64,000 nt of DNA from Prescottella sp. R16 (GCF_030656875.1 NZ_CP130943.1:3348001-3412000); one strand, 5' to 3'; counted from the stretch's first letter, positions 47,389-59,709 are shown. Notes: generated by a model not told the origin, from the sequence alone. Numbers and translations: made by a program.

Positions 47389-48872
47389 TTACGCGATCGT
47401 CTCCTCGAGAGTTCGCCGCAGCCGGGCGGTGCGCTCCCGGGCGGTGCTGCGGGCCGCCGGCACGTCGTCGCGGCCGCGCACCGGTTCGACGACCTCGATG
47501 TAGCACTTGAGTTTCGGCTCGGTACCCGACGGGCGCACCGTGACGTGCACGCCGTCGCCGTCGAACACGACGGCGTCGGTGCGCAGCGGCCCGCGGGCGT
47601 CGGCGAGGTCGGTGAACGCCACTGCCGTGCCGTCGAGTTCGGTCGGCGGCCGGGTGCGCAGCCGCGCCAGGACGCGGTCCGCGTCGGCGACGGTGTCGAA
47701 CCGGCGCGACACCTGACCGGTGACGTGCATCCCGAACTCGGCGGCGAGATCGTCGAGCGCATCGGACAGCGTCCGGCCCTGTCCGGCCAGATCGGCGGCG
47801 AGATCGGCCACCAGCACGGCCGCCGAGATACCGTCCTTGTCCCGCACGGTGTCCGGGTCGACGCAGTGCCCGATCGCCTCCTCGTACGCGTAGACGAGGC
47901 CGGCCCCGGCGCGGACGAGCCATTTGAATCCGGTGAGGGTGCGCGTGGACCGGAACCCGCGGGCGTCGGCGATCCTGCCGAGCAGCGTCGACGACACGAT
48001 CGTCGTGGCGACCAGGGCCCCGGCGGGGGCCTGCGAGAGGATGCGGTCGCCGAGTAGGGCGCCGGTCTCGTCGCCGGTGAGCATCCGCCACCCGTCCGGG
48101 CCGGGCACCCCGACGGCGCAACGGTCGGCGTCCGGGTCGAGAGCGATCGCGAGGTCGGCGTCGACGGCGCGGCGGCGAGCGCGAGCAGTTCGTCGGTGGC
48201 CCCGGGTTCCTCGGGGTTCGGGAACGCGACCGTCGGGAAGTCGGGGTTGGGGGTGAATTGTGTTGCCACGGTGTGGATGTCGGTGAATCCCGCGGCGTGC
48301 AGGGCAGTCACCGCGGTCTCGCCGCCCACACCGTGCAGGGGAGTGAGGGCGATCCGGACGTCGCGGCGGTCACCGAACGGCAACGACGAGACCCGGTCCA
48401 GGTACGCGGTGACGAGGGCGTCGTCGGCAGGGTGCACCGGGGCACGCCGGATCTGTGAGACGCGGCCGATCGCATCCTCGATCTCCCGGTCGGCCGGGGC
48501 CGCGAGTGGCGACCCGCCGTGCACGTACACCTTGTAGCCGTTGTCGGCGGGCGGATTGTGTGACGCCGTGATCTGCACGCCCGCAACCGCGTCCAGATAC
48601 CGGACGGCGAACGCGAGCACCGGTGTCGGCAGCGGGCGCGGCAGCAGCCGCACGTCGAAACCCTCGGCCGCCAGGACCTCCGCGGCGGCGCGGGCGAACT
48701 CCTCCGACCCGTGTCGGGTGTCGCGGCCCACGACCACCACGCCGCCACCGAGGCAGCGGCCACGCAGCCACGCCGCCAGGCCCGCCGTCGCGGCTTCGAC
48801 GACGCCGACGTTCATGCAGTCGGGGCCGTCGCCGACCGGGCCGCGCAGCCCCGCCGTCCCGAACCGGAGCAT
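47389..48872 (-). pseudogene. phosphohexomutase/phosphopentomutase, frameshifted (copy 2)
   Basis: Two extra bases near 48170 (GGCGCGGCGGCG in place of GGCTGCGGCG) break the frame after about 233 residues, just before the metal-binding DPDADR loop. See 61310-62791 for the intact version. Confidence 0.85.
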
Positions 48873-49656
48873 CACAGGCGCGCCAGCAGGTCGCGCAACA
48901 GGACGCCCATCCGGGCCGCCGACGCCTGTCCCGCAGCCAGCACCTCGGCATGGTCGAGGTGCTCGCCGGTGATGCCGGCGGCGAGGTTCGTCACGAGCGA
49001 CACCCCGAGAACGTCGGCGCCCAGGGCGCGGGCCGCGATCGTCTCGTGCACCGTCGACATGCCCACCAGATCGGCGCCGAGCGTCGCGAGCATCCGGATC
49101 TCGGCGGGTGTCTCGTAGTGCGGGCCGGGAAGTCCCGCGTACACCCCTCGTCGAGTGTCGGATCGATCTCGCGGGCCAGGGCCCGCAGCCGGGGGTTGTA
49201 GGCGTCGACCAGATCGACGAACTGGGCGCCGACCAGGGGCGAGCGGGCCGTGAGGTTGAGATGGTCGCCGATGAGTACCGGTTGGCCCACCTGCAGTCCG
49301 GGCCGGATGCCGCCGGCCGCGTTGGTGAGGATCACGGTGCGGGCGCCGGCGGTGATCGCGGTCCGCACCGGATGCACGACGCGGGCGAGGTCGTGTCCCT
49401 CGTACGCATGGGTGCGGCCGAGCAGGACCAGGACCGGGAGATCGCCGACCCGCACCGACAGCACCGTTCCGGCGTGCCCGGCCGCGGACGGCGGCGCGAA
49501 CCCGGGCAGGTCGGTCATCGGCACGGTCGCGACGGGAACACCGAGCGCGTCGGCGGCGGCCCGCCACCCGGATCCCAGTACGACGGCCGCCGCGTGCTGC
49601 GCGACGCCGGTGCGCTCGGCGAGGACGTCGGCGGCCTGCTGTTCGAGTGTGCCCAT
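48872..49656 (-). pseudogene. deoD: purine nucleoside phosphorylase, frameshifted (copy 2)
   Basis: One C is missing from a C run near 49143, shifting the frame after about 171 residues. A different lesion from that in copy 1. Confidence 0.85.
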
Positions 49657-49709
49657 GAAGCGACACAGTAGCGGCGACACGCGATATTACTCGTGGGTAG
49701 TATCGCGTC

Positions 49710-50420
49710 ATGCCATACCTCAAGCGCGACGGCGACGTCTTCGTCCTGTACCTCGGCACCGAGGGTGAGACGGACAACGAGAATCGGTTCCACCCCGACT
49801 GGATCGACGCGACACATGCGTTGCTCGACGAGGTCGAGGCCCACGAGGGTCCGGCGGCCCTCGTCACGACGGCGACCGGCAAGTTCTACACCAACGGACT
49901 CGACACCGACTGGGTGTTCGGGCATCTCGCCGAGCTGCCCGGCTACCTCGACCGGGTGCACACGATCTATTCGCGGCTGCTGGCGTTCCCCATGGCGACC
50001 GTCGCCGCGGTGCAGGGGCACGCCTTCGGTGCGGGGGCGATGCTCGCGCTCGCCCACGACTTCCGGGTCATGCGCGGCGACCGCGGCTACTTCTGCCTGC
50101 CCGAGGTCACCCTGAACATGCCGTTCACGGTGGGCATGTCCGGGCTGCTCGCGGCCCGGCTGCCCCGGCAGACGGCGGTCGAGGCGATGACGACGGGACG
50201 ACGCTACGGCGGCGGCGACGCCTGCACGGCCGGCATCGTCGACGCCACCGTCGACGCGGACACGGACGGGGGCTCGGTTCTCGCCGCGGCCGTGGCGCGG
50301 GCGTCGGCCCTGGTGTCGACGCACGGCGCGAACCTCGCCGGGATCAAGCGGGGACTGCACCGGGACGCGCTCGAGGCTCTCGCCGTCACGACCGACAGCA
50401 GCAATTTCACGTTCGGTTGA
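49710..50420 (+). CDS. enoyl-CoA hydratase/isomerase family protein (copy 2, intact)
   Basis: Same protein as at 41813-42523. The leaderless -10 TAGTAT is at 49698-49703. Confidence 0.82.
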   Translation: MPYLKRDGDVFVLYLGTEGETDNENRFHPDWIDATHALLDEVEAHEGPAALVTTATGKFYTNGLDTDWVFGHLAELPGYLDRVHTIYSRLLAFPMATVAAVQGHAFGAGAMLALAHDFRVMRGDRGYFCLPEVTLNMPFTVGMSGLLAARLPRQTAVEAMTTGRRYGGGDACTAGIVDATVDADTDGGSVLAAAVARASALVSTHGANLAGIKRGLHRDALEALAVTTDSSNFTFG

Positions 50421-50471
50421 CCGGGGCGCGGGCTCCGGGAGTGACAGACTGGGTCCGGGTGAGGAGGTGAC

Positions 50472-51629
50472 GTGCCGGTGAACGAAGGCGTCGAAGCGTG
50501 GCTGGCCGAGCACACGATGGATCTGTCGCGGTGGCGGCGGCACTTCCACGCCAACCCGGAGCTGGCGCGCCGCGAGTTCGCGACCACCAGTTTCGTTGCC
50601 GCCCAGCTGTCGGCGGCCGGGATGTCGCCGTTGCTGCTGCCCGGCGGCACCGGCATCGTCTGCGACATCGGCCCCGGCGGGATGCGGGTGGCGTTGCGCG
50701 GCGACATGGACGCGCTGCCGTTGCAGGAGGCGACCGGCGCGCCGTATGCGTCGACGGTGCCCGGGGTGGCGCACGCGTGCGGGCACGACGCCCACACCGC
50801 GATTCTGCTCGGCACCGCTTTGGTCCTGAACTCGTTGCCGCAGTTGCCGATCGGAGTGCGGTTCATCTTCCAGCCGGCGGAAGAGGTGATGCCCGGTGGG
50901 GCGCTCGACGTCGTCGCCGCCGGAGGCATGCAGGGGGTGTCGCGGATCTTCGCGCTGCACTGCGACCCCCGACTCGAGGCCGGTCGTGTCGGGGTGCGGG
51001 TGGGGGCGATCACGTCGGCCGCGGACACCGTCGAACTCGTCCTCGACTCACCCGGCGGGCACACGTCCCGGCCGCACCTGACGACGGATCTGGTGTACGC
51101 GATCGGCACCGTCATCACCGGGCTCCCGGGCATGCTCAGCCGGCGTATCGATCCGCGCAGCGGCACCGTCATGGTGTGGGGGGCGGTCAGTGCCGGGCAG
51201 GCGCCCAACGCGATCCCGCGCAGCGGCCTGCTCACCGGGACCGTCCGGACCGGCGACCACGCCACCTGGGAACTGCTCGAACCGATCGTCCGGGAGATCG
51301 TGCACGGACTGCTCGCACCCACCGGGGTGCGCTACGAACTCGACTACCGGCGCGGAGTCCCGCCCGTCGTCAACGACGAGGTGTCCGCACGGATGTTCGA
51401 GGACGCGGTCCGGCCGATCGGGCCCGACGCGCTCGCCGACACTCCACAGTCCGGTGGCGGCGAGGACTTCTCGTGGTATCTCGAGGAGGCGCCGGGGGCG
51501 ATGGCACGCCTCGGCGTGTGGTCCGGGCACGGCCCGCAACTGGACATCCACCAGCCGACGTTCGACCTCGACGAGCGGGCCCTCGCGACCGGGGTGCGGG
51601 TACTGACGAATCTGGTGCTGCAGGTCTAG
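50472..51629 (+). CDS. M20 family amidohydrolase (copy 2, intact)
   Basis: Same protein as at 40604-41761; GTG start behind GAGGAGG. Confidence 0.88.
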   Translation: MPVNEGVEAWLAEHTMDLSRWRRHFHANPELARREFATTSFVAAQLSAAGMSPLLLPGGTGIVCDIGPGGMRVALRGDMDALPLQEATGAPYASTVPGVAHACGHDAHTAILLGTALVLNSLPQLPIGVRFIFQPAEEVMPGGALDVVAAGGMQGVSRIFALHCDPRLEAGRVGVRVGAITSAADTVELVLDSPGGHTSRPHLTTDLVYAIGTVITGLPGMLSRRIDPRSGTVMVWGAVSAGQAPNAIPRSGLLTGTVRTGDHATWELLEPIVREIVHGLLAPTGVRYELDYRRGVPPVVNDEVSARMFEDAVRPIGPDALADTPQSGGGEDFSWYLEEAPGAMARLGVWSGHGPQLDIHQPTFDLDERALATGVRVLTNLVLQV

Positions 51630-52102
51630 ATTCCGGGGGTGCCGGGGCCCACGTTGCGGCTGTTGCGGGTCCGCAGGCCGCGCACGTAGTCGGCGGGCGC
51701 ACCGGCGATCTCGGCGGCCTCCGCGATCACCCCGAGGTAGCGGGCGGACGGCAGCCCACCCTCGTAGGCGTCGAGGACGTACAGCCAGGCCAGGGTGGGG
51801 CCGTCCGTGGTCTCGACCCGCAACCGGATCTTGCGGTGCAGGCCCAGTTCGGACCCCTCCCAGCGGTCCAGCCGCTGTTCGTCCTCCGCGGGCACGTCGT
51901 AGAGCACGACGAACACACCCGTGTCCGGGTTCTCCGGGTCCTCGACGACGGTCGCGAGCGCGCCCTCCCAGCCGATGTCGTCGCCGCTGAACGTGAGCCG
52001 CCAGCCCGGCAGCCAGCCCGTGCCCGCCATGGGGGAGTGCGGGCAGCGTTCGAGCATCTGTTCCGGGTGCATGTTGGACCCGTACGCGGCATAGATCGGC
52101 AC
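51626..52102 (-). CDS. gamma-glutamylcyclotransferase-like protein (copy 2, intact)
   Basis: Same protein as at 40131-40607. Confidence 0.82.
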   Translation of the reverse strand: MPIYAAYGSNMHPEQMLERCPHSPMAGTGWLPGWRLTFSGDDIGWEGALATVVEDPENPDTGVFVVLYDVPAEDEQRLDRWEGSELGLHRKIRLRVETTDGPTLAWLYVLDAYEGGLPSARYLGVIAEAAEIAGAPADYVRGLRTRNSRNVGPGTPGI

Positions 52103-52294
52103 GGCGGCAAGCCTAATCCGTACACCGCGCATGCGGGTAACGGACAGGTGTCGCGACCGCCCGTCCCCGGTGGCGTTCCCGGCGCGCGAATAGCACCCGT
52201 GCGACCCCCGTCGCCTGCGTGTTCCCGGTCACTGGAATAGCGTTGTACCGGGTGTGGCCGGAGATCCCGGCCCCGCGGCGACCTTGGAGGACGA

Positions 52295-53701
52295 ATGACC
52301 CGGATCGTGATCATCGGCGGCGGACCCGCCGGCTACGAGGCGGCGCTGGTGGCGGCGCAGCATCAGGCTTCGGTGACCCTGGTCGATTCCGACGGCGTCG
52401 GTGGCGCGTGCGTGCTGTTCGACTGCGTGCCGTCCAAGACGTTCATCGCGTCCACCGGTATCCGCACCGACATGCGCCGCGCCACCGATCTCGGTATCGC
52501 TCTCGACCCGTCCAGTGCCACCATCTCCCTGCCGCAGATCAACACGCGTGTGAAGAACCTCGCGCAGGCCCAGTCCGCGGACATCCGGGCACGCCTGCAG
52601 AGCGTCGGCGTCCAACTGCTGTCCGGTACCGCCGAACTGATCGACTCGCAGATCGGTATGGCGTCGCACCAGGTGCGTGCCACCCTGCACAGCGGTGAGG
52701 AGAAGGTGCTCGACGCCGACGTCGTCCTCATCGCCACCGGCGCCAGCCCGCGTGTCCTGCCCGGAGCCGTCCCGGACGGGGAACGCATCCTCACGTGGCG
52801 GCACCTGTACGACCTCGAGGAGCTGCCCGAGCATCTCGTGGTCGTCGGTTCCGGTGTCACGGGTGCCGAGTTCGTGTCCGCCTACACCGAGATGGGCGTC
52901 AAGGTGACGTTGGTGTCGAGCCGCGACCGGATGATGCCGCACGAGGACGCCGACGCAGCCCTCGTCCTCGAGGACGTGCTCACCGAACGTGGCGTCACGC
53001 TCGTCAAGCATGCGCGGGCCGACGCCGTCGAACGCACCGCGGACGGGGGTGTCCTGGTCAAGCTGTCGGACGGGCGCACCGTCACCGGAAGTCACGCGCT
53101 GATGGCCGTCGGCTCCACCCCGAACACCGGCAGTCTCGGCCTCGAGAAGGTCGGCATCGAACTCGACCAGGGTGGCTACCTGCGGGTCGACCGGGTCTCG
53201 CGCACCACGGTGTCCGGGATCTACGCGGCCGGTGACTGCACGGGGCTGCTGCCGTTGGCGTCGGTGGCGGCGATGCAGGGCCGTATCGCGATGTACCACG
53301 CGCTCGGTGAGGGTGTGAGCCCGATCAAGCTCAAGACGGTCGCGTCGGCGGTGTTCACCCGCCCGGAGATCGCGAACGTCGGTGTCAGTCAGGCGGCGAT
53401 CGACAGCGGTGAGGTCCCGGCCCGCACCGTGATGCTGCCGCTCAACACCAACCCGCGCGCCAAGATGTCCGGCCTGCGTCGCGGCTTCGTGAAGATCTTC
53501 TGCCGCCCGGCCACCGGTGTCGTCATCGGTGGTGTCGTGGTGGCGGCGACGGCGTCCGAGCTGATCCTGCCCATCGCGATCGCGGTGCAGAACAACCTCA
53601 CCGTCAACGATCTGGCACAGACGTTCTCGGTGTACCCGTCGCTGTCGGGGTCGATCACCGAGGCGTCGCGTCAGCTGATGCGGCACGACGACCTGGACTG
53701 A
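52295..53701 (+). CDS. lpdA: LpdA flavoprotein (copy 2, intact)
   Basis: Same protein as at 38532-39938. Confidence 0.9.
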   Translation: MTRIVIIGGGPAGYEAALVAAQHQASVTLVDSDGVGGACVLFDCVPSKTFIASTGIRTDMRRATDLGIALDPSSATISLPQINTRVKNLAQAQSADIRARLQSVGVQLLSGTAELIDSQIGMASHQVRATLHSGEEKVLDADVVLIATGASPRVLPGAVPDGERILTWRHLYDLEELPEHLVVVGSGVTGAEFVSAYTEMGVKVTLVSSRDRMMPHEDADAALVLEDVLTERGVTLVKHARADAVERTADGGVLVKLSDGRTVTGSHALMAVGSTPNTGSLGLEKVGIELDQGGYLRVDRVSRTTVSGIYAAGDCTGLLPLASVAAMQGRIAMYHALGEGVSPIKLKTVASAVFTRPEIANVGVSQAAIDSGEVPARTVMLPLNTNPRAKMSGLRRGFVKIFCRPATGVVIGGVVVAATASELILPIAIAVQNNLTVNDLAQTFSVYPSLSGSITEASRQLMRHDDLD

Positions 53702-53861
53702 CGATTCCTGAAATGTGAGACGGGCATTTCACTTGCTGGACGCGATTGTGTGATGATGTGAGGGGCCGACAACCATCGGCCCCTCACATCGCTCTCCGCC
53801 CCGCGGATCCGGGACGACCTGGGTGTTCCAGTCTTCGTTCCGCTGCCACGGGAGTTCTCTC

Positions 53862-55051
53862 ATGTCGCTCGACACGTCCGTCCGGTTGTCCGCTCGCATG
53901 TCCGGGCTCCGCAGTTCCGCCATTCGTGACCTGCTCACCCTCCCCCCGCCCCGACGTGATCAGTCTGGCCGGTGGGCTGCCCGCGACGGAACTCGTTCCG
54001 CGTGAACGCATCACGCAGGCCGCCGAGCATGCGCTGGCCGATCCGCGAGCGGTGCAGTACGGGGAGACGTCCGGGTGGGCACCGTTGCGGGAGGTGATCG
54101 CGGCCCGGGAGAGCGGGAAGATCGGGCGCGACGTCGACCGGTCGGAGGTCGTCGTCACGCACGGCTCGCAGCAGGCGCTGAGTCTGCTGGCGCAGGTGCT
54201 GCTGGACCCCGGTGACACGGTGGTCGTGGAGGAACCCGGCTACACCGGTGCGCTGCAGGTGTTCCGTACCGCGCAGGCCGCACTGGTGCCCGTCGCGCTG
54301 GACGCCGACGGGATGGACACCGCGGCGCTGGAGAACATGCTGCGGGAGGGCTTGCGCCCCAAGGTCGTCCACACCGTGAGCAACTTCCACAATCCGCGGG
54401 GTGTGGTGTTGTCGCACGAGCGTCGACGGCACCTCGCGGCGCTCGCCGACCGGTACGGATTCTGGGTGATCGAGGACGATCCGTACGGCGAACTGTGGTT
54501 CGACGCACCCGCACCCGCCCCGGTTGCGGCGCATTCGGAGCGGGTGCTGCGACTGTCGAGCGGGTCGAAGATTCTGGCGCCGGCGCTGCGGATCGGTTGG
54601 CTGCACGGTGACCGCCGCGTGTGCGAGGCCGTCGAACTGCTCAAGCAGGGCGCGGATCTGTGCGGGTCGTCGCTGACGCAGCAGATCGCGGCGGAGCTGC
54701 TGGCGGACGATCCGTGGCTGACCCGGCACCTGGACACGGTGCGGTCGGCGTATGCGGCGCGGGCCCGGACCCTGGTCGACGCGCTCGCGGAGTCCTTCGG
54801 GGGCACCGTGTCCCATGCCGGGGTCCGGGGCGGCATGTTCTGCTGGATCGAGTTCTCCGACGGTGCCGACACGGCCGCCCTGTTGGACACGGCGGTGCGT
54901 CACGGTGTCGCGTTCGTGCCGGGCGGGGGCGTTCGGTGTCGCGGACGCCCATCGGTCCGCGGCCCGGCTGTGCTTCGCCACCTACGACGGCCCGGTGCTC
55001 GCCGACGGGATCGAGCGACTGCGGACGGCGTACGACGCGCATCGGGCGTGA
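53862..55051 (+). pseudogene. PLP aminotransferase, frameshifted twice (copy 2)
   Basis: Compared with copy 1, two bases are missing near 53942 (after RDLLTL, residue 27) and one G is gained near 54928. The body between the two sites is intact. Confidence 0.85.
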
Positions 55052-55077
55052 CCTCGAACTGCTGCGCGTGAGTCGAC

Positions 55078-55105
55078 CTCCTGCGCGCACGATCGCGCGC
55101 AGGAG
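55078..55105. other. hairpin at the second inversion junction
   Basis: Reverse complement of the hairpin at 37127-37154, with the same 11-base-pair stem and loop ACGATC (55089-55094). To its left the sequence is the inverted copy; to its right it is forward copy 3 (with one extra G), instead of the glpK-side sequence expected from copy 1. Strand exchange therefore occurred inside this short inverted repeat. Confidence 0.85.
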
Positions 55106-55132
55106 GGTCGACTCACGCGCAGCAGTTCGAGG

Positions 55133-56321
55133 TCACGCCGATGCGCGTCGTACGCCGTCCGCAGTCGCTCGATCCCGTCGGCGAGCACCGGGCCGTCGTA
55201 GGTGGCGAAGCACAGCCGGGCCGCGGACCGATGGGCGTCCGCGACACCGAACGCCCCGCCCGGCACGAACGCGACACCGTGACGCACCGCCGTGTCCAAC
55301 AGGGCGGCCGTGTCGGCACCGTCGGAGAACTCGATCCAGCAGAACATGCCGCCCCGGACCCCGGCATGGGACACGGTGCCCCCGAAGGACTCCGCGAGCG
55401 CGTCGACCAGGGTCCGGGCCCGCGCCGCATACGCCGACCGCACCGTGTCCAGGTGCCGGGTCAGCCACGGATCGTCCGCCAGCAGCTCCGCCGCGATCTG
55501 CTGCGTCAGCGACGACCCGCACAGATCCGCGCCCTGCTTGAGCAGTTCGACGGCCTCGCACACGCGGCGGTCACCGTGCAGCCAACCGATCCGCAGCGCC
55601 GGCGCCAGAATCTTCGACCCGCTCGACAGTCGCAGCACCCGCTCCGAATGCGCCGCAACCGGGGCGGGTGCGGGTGCGTCGAACCACAGTTCGCCGTACG
55701 GATCGTCCTCGATCACCCAGAATCCGTACCGGTCGGCGAGCGCCGCGAGGTGCCGTCGACGCTCGTGCGACAACACCACACCCCGCGGATTGTGGAAGTT
55801 GCTCACGGTGTGGACGACCTTGGGGCGCAAGCCCTCCCGCAGCATGTTCTCCAGCGCGCGGTGTCCATCCCGTCGGCGTCCAGCGCGACGGGCACCAGTG
55901 CGGCCTGCGCGGTACGGAACACCTGCAGCGCACCGGTGTAGCCGGGTTCCTCCACGACCACCGTGTCACCGGGGTCCAGCAGCACCTGCGCCAGCAGACT
56001 CAGCGCCTGCTGCGAGCCGTGCGTGACGACGACCTCCGACCGGTCGACGTCGCGCCCGATCTTCCCGCTCTCCCGGGCCGCGATCACCTCCCGCAACGGT
56101 GCCCACCCGGACGTCTCCCCGTACTGCACCGCTCGCGGATCGGCCAGCGCATGCTCGGCGGCCTGCGTGATGCGTTCACGCGGAACGAGTTCCGTCGCGG
56201 GCAGCCCACCGGCCAGACTGATCACGTCGGGGCGGGCGGTGAGGGTGAGCAGGTCACGAATGGCGGAACTGCGGAGCCCGGACATGCGAGCGGACAACCG
56301 GACGGACGTGTCGAGCGACAT
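55133..56321 (-). pseudogene. PLP aminotransferase, frameshifted twice (copy 3)
   Basis: A C is missing near 55857 (around residue 155) and another near 55138 in the last codons. The intact version is at 37181-38371. Confidence 0.85.
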
Positions 56322-56481
56322 GAGAGAACTCCCGTGGCAGCGGAACGAAGACTGGAACACCCAGGTCGTCCCGGATCCGCGGGGCGGAGAGCGATGTGAG
56401 GGGCCGATGGTTGTCGGCCCCTCACATCATCACACAATCGCGTCCAGCAAGTGAAATGCCCGTCTCACATTTCAGGAATCG

Positions 56482-57888
56482 TCAGTCCAGGTCGTCGTGC
56501 CGCATCAGCTGACGCGACGCCTCGGTGATCGACCCCGACAGCGACGGGTACACCGAGAACGTCTGTGCCAGATCGTTGACGGTGAGGTTGTTCTGCACCG
56601 CGATCGCGATGGGCAGGATCAGCTCGGACGCCGTCGCCGCCACCACGACACCACCGATGACGACACCGGTGGCCGGGCGGCAGAAGATCTTCACGAAGCC
56701 GCGACGCAGGCCGGACATCTTGGCGCGCGGGTTGGTGTTGAGCGGCAGCATCACGGTGCGGGCCGGGACCTCACCGCTGTCGATCGCCGCCTGACTGACA
56801 CCGACGTTCGCGATCTCCGGGCGGGTGAACACCGCCGACGCGACCGTCTTGAGCTTGATCGGGCTCACACCCTCACCGAGCGCGTGGTACATCGCGATAC
56901 GGCCCTGCATCGCCGCCACCGACGCCAACGGCAGCAGCCCCGTGCAGTCACCGGCCGCGTAGATCCCGGACACCGTGGTGCGCGAGACCCGGTCGACCCG
57001 CAGGTAGCCACCCTGGTCGAGTTCGATGCCGACCTTCTCGAGGCCGAGACTGCCGGTGTTCGGGGTGGAGCCGACGGCCATCAGCGCGTGACTTCCGGTG
57101 ACGGTGCGCCCGTCCGACAGCTTGACCAGGACACCCCCGTCCGCGGTGCGTTCGACGGCGTCGGCCCGCGCATGCTTGACGAGCGTGACGCCACGTTCGG
57201 TGAGCACGTCCTCGAGGACGAGGGCTGCGTCGGCGTCCTCGTGCGGCATCATCCGGTCGCGGCTCGACACCAACGTCACCTTGACGCCCATCTCGGTGTA
57301 GGCGGACACGAACTCGGCACCCGTGACACCGGAACCGACGACCACGAGATGCTCGGGCAGCTCCTCGAGGTCGTACAGGTGCCGCCACGTGAGGATGCGT
57401 TCCCCGTCCGGGACGGCTCCGGGCAGGACACGCGGGCTGGCGCCGGTGGCGATGAGGACGACGTCGGCGTCGAGCACCTTCTCCTCACCGCTGTGCAGGG
57501 TGGCACGCACCTGGTGCGACGCCATACCGATCTGCGAGTCGATCAGTTCGGCGGTACCGGACAGCAGTTGGACGCCGACGCTCTGCAGGCGTGCCCGGAT
57601 GTCCGCGGACTGGGCCTGCGCGAGGTTCTTCACACGCGTGTTGATCTGCGGCAGGGAGATGGTGGCACTGGACGGGTCGAGAGCGATACCGAGATCGGTG
57701 GCGCGGCGCATGTCGGTGCGGATACCGGTGGACGCGATGAACGTCTTGGACGGCACGCAGTCGAACAGCACGCACGCGCCACCGACGCCGTCGGAATCGA
57801 CCAGGGTCACCGAAGCCTGATGCTGCGCCGCCACCAGCGCCGCCTCGTAGCCGGCGGGTCCGCCGCCGATGATCACGATCCGGGTCAT
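56482..57888 (-). CDS. lpdA: LpdA flavoprotein (copy 3, intact)
   Basis: Same protein as at 38532-39938. Confidence 0.9.
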   Translation of the reverse strand: MTRIVIIGGGPAGYEAALVAAQHQASVTLVDSDGVGGACVLFDCVPSKTFIASTGIRTDMRRATDLGIALDPSSATISLPQINTRVKNLAQAQSADIRARLQSVGVQLLSGTAELIDSQIGMASHQVRATLHSGEEKVLDADVVLIATGASPRVLPGAVPDGERILTWRHLYDLEELPEHLVVVGSGVTGAEFVSAYTEMGVKVTLVSSRDRMMPHEDADAALVLEDVLTERGVTLVKHARADAVERTADGGVLVKLSDGRTVTGSHALMAVGSTPNTGSLGLEKVGIELDQGGYLRVDRVSRTTVSGIYAAGDCTGLLPLASVAAMQGRIAMYHALGEGVSPIKLKTVASAVFTRPEIANVGVSQAAIDSGEVPARTVMLPLNTNPRAKMSGLRRGFVKIFCRPATGVVIGGVVVAATASELILPIAIAVQNNLTVNDLAQTFSVYPSLSGSITEASRQLMRHDDLD

Positions 57889-58080
57889 TCGTCCTCCAAG
57901 GTCGCCGCGGGGCCGGGATCTCCGGCCACACCCGGTACAACGCTATTCCAGTGACCGGGAACACGCAGGCGACGGGGGTCGCACGGGTGCTATTCGCGCG
58001 CCGGGAACGCCACCGGGGACGGGCGGTCGCGACACCTGTCCGTTACCCGCATGCGCGGTGTACGGATTAGGCTTGCCGCC

Positions 58081-58556
58081 GTGCCGATCTATGCCGCGTA
58101 CGGGTCCAACATGCACCGGAACAGATGCTCGAACGCTGCCCGCACTCCCCCATGGCGGGCACGGGCTGGCTGCCGGGCTGGCGGCTCACGTTCAGCGGCG
58201 ACGACATCGGCTGGGAGGGCGCGCTCGCGACCGTCGTCGAGGACCCGGAGAACCCGGACACGGGTGTGTTCGTCGTGCTCTACGACGTGCCCGCGGAGGA
58301 CGAACAGCGGCTGGACCGCTGGGAGGGGTCCGAACTGGGCCTGCACCGCAAGATCCGGTTGCGGGTCGAGACCACGGACGGCCCCACCCTGGCCTGGCTG
58401 TACGTCCTCGACGCCTACGAGGGTGGGCTGCCGTCCGCCCGCTACCTCGGGGTGATCGCGGAGGCCGCCGAGATCGCCGGTGCGCCCGCCGACTACGTGC
58501 GCGGCCTGCGGACCCGCAACAGCCGCAACGTGGGCCCCGGCACCCCCGGAATCTAG
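58081..58556 (+). pseudogene. gamma-glutamylcyclotransferase-like protein, frameshifted (copy 3)
   Basis: One C is missing in the codon after YGSNMH (near 58117), breaking the frame after 12 residues. Confidence 0.85.
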
Positions 58557-59709
58557 ACCTGCAGCACCAGATTCGTCAGTACCCGCACCCCGGTCGCGAG
58601 GGCCCGCTCGTCGAGGTCGAACGTCGGCTGGTGGATGTCCAGTTGCGGGCCGTGCCCGGACCACACGCCGAGGCGTGCCATCGCCCCCGGCGCCTCCTCG
58701 AGATACCACGAGAAGTCCTCGCCGCCACCGGACTGTGGAGTGTCGGCGAGCGCGTCGGGCCCGATCGGCCGGACCGCGTCCTCGAACATCCGTGCGGACA
58801 CCTCGTCGTTGACGACGGGCGGGACTCCGCGCCGGTAGTCGAGTTCGTAGCGCACCCCGGTGGGTGCGAGCAGTCCGTGCACGATCTCCCGGACGATCGG
58901 TTCGAGCAGTTCCCAGGTGGCGTGGTCGCCGGTCCGGACGGTCCCGGTGAGCAGGCCGCTGCGCGGGATCGCGTTGGGCGCCTGCCCGGCACTGACCGCC
59001 CCCCACACCATGACGGTGCCGCTGCGCGGATCGATACGCCGGCTGAGCATGCCCGGGAGCCCGGTGATGACGGTGCCGATCGCGTACACCAGATCCGTCG
59101 TCAGGTGCGGCCGGGACGTGTGCCCGCCGGGTGAGTCGAGGACGAGTTCGACGGTGTCCGCGGCCGACGTGATCGCCCCCACCCGCACCCCGACACGACC
59201 GGCCTCGAGTCGGGGGTCGCAGTGCAGCGCGAAGATCCGCGACACCCCCTGCATGCCTCCGGCGGCGACGACGTCGAGCGCCCCACCGGGCATCACCTCT
59301 TCCGCCGGCTGGAAGATGAACCGCACTCCGATCGGCAACTGCGGCAACGAGTTCAGGACCAAAGCGGTGCCGAGCAGAATCGCGGTGTGGGCGTCGTGCC
59401 CGCACGCGTGCGCCACCCCGGGCACCGTCGACGCATACGGCGCGCCGGTCGCCTCCTGCAACGGCAGCGCGTCCATGTCGCCGCGCAACGCCACCCGCAT
59501 CCGCCGGGGCCGATGTCGCAGACGATGCCGGTGCCGCCGGGCAGCAGCAACGGCGACATCCCGGCCGCCGACAGCTGGGCGGCAACGAAACTGGTGGTCG
59601 CGAACTCGCGGCGCGCCAGCTCCGGGTTGGCGTGGAAGTGCCGCCGCCACCGCGACAGATCCATCGTGTGCTCGGCCAGCCACGCTTCGACGCCTTCGTT
59701 CACCGGCAC
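58553..59709 (-). pseudogene. M20 amidohydrolase, frameshifted (copy 3)
   Basis: One C is missing near 59501 (ATCCGCC versus ATCCCGCC), breaking the frame after about 69 residues. Confidence 0.85.

Larger units (their letters stand above)
46141..55088 (-). repeat. 9-kb repeat, copy 2 (inverted)
   Basis: Reverse complement of copy 1. Differences: +2 bases near 48170 (mutase), -1 near 49143 (phosphorylase), -2 near 53942 and +1 near 54928 (aminotransferase). It ends at the reverse complement of the glpK terminator hairpin. Confidence 0.95.
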
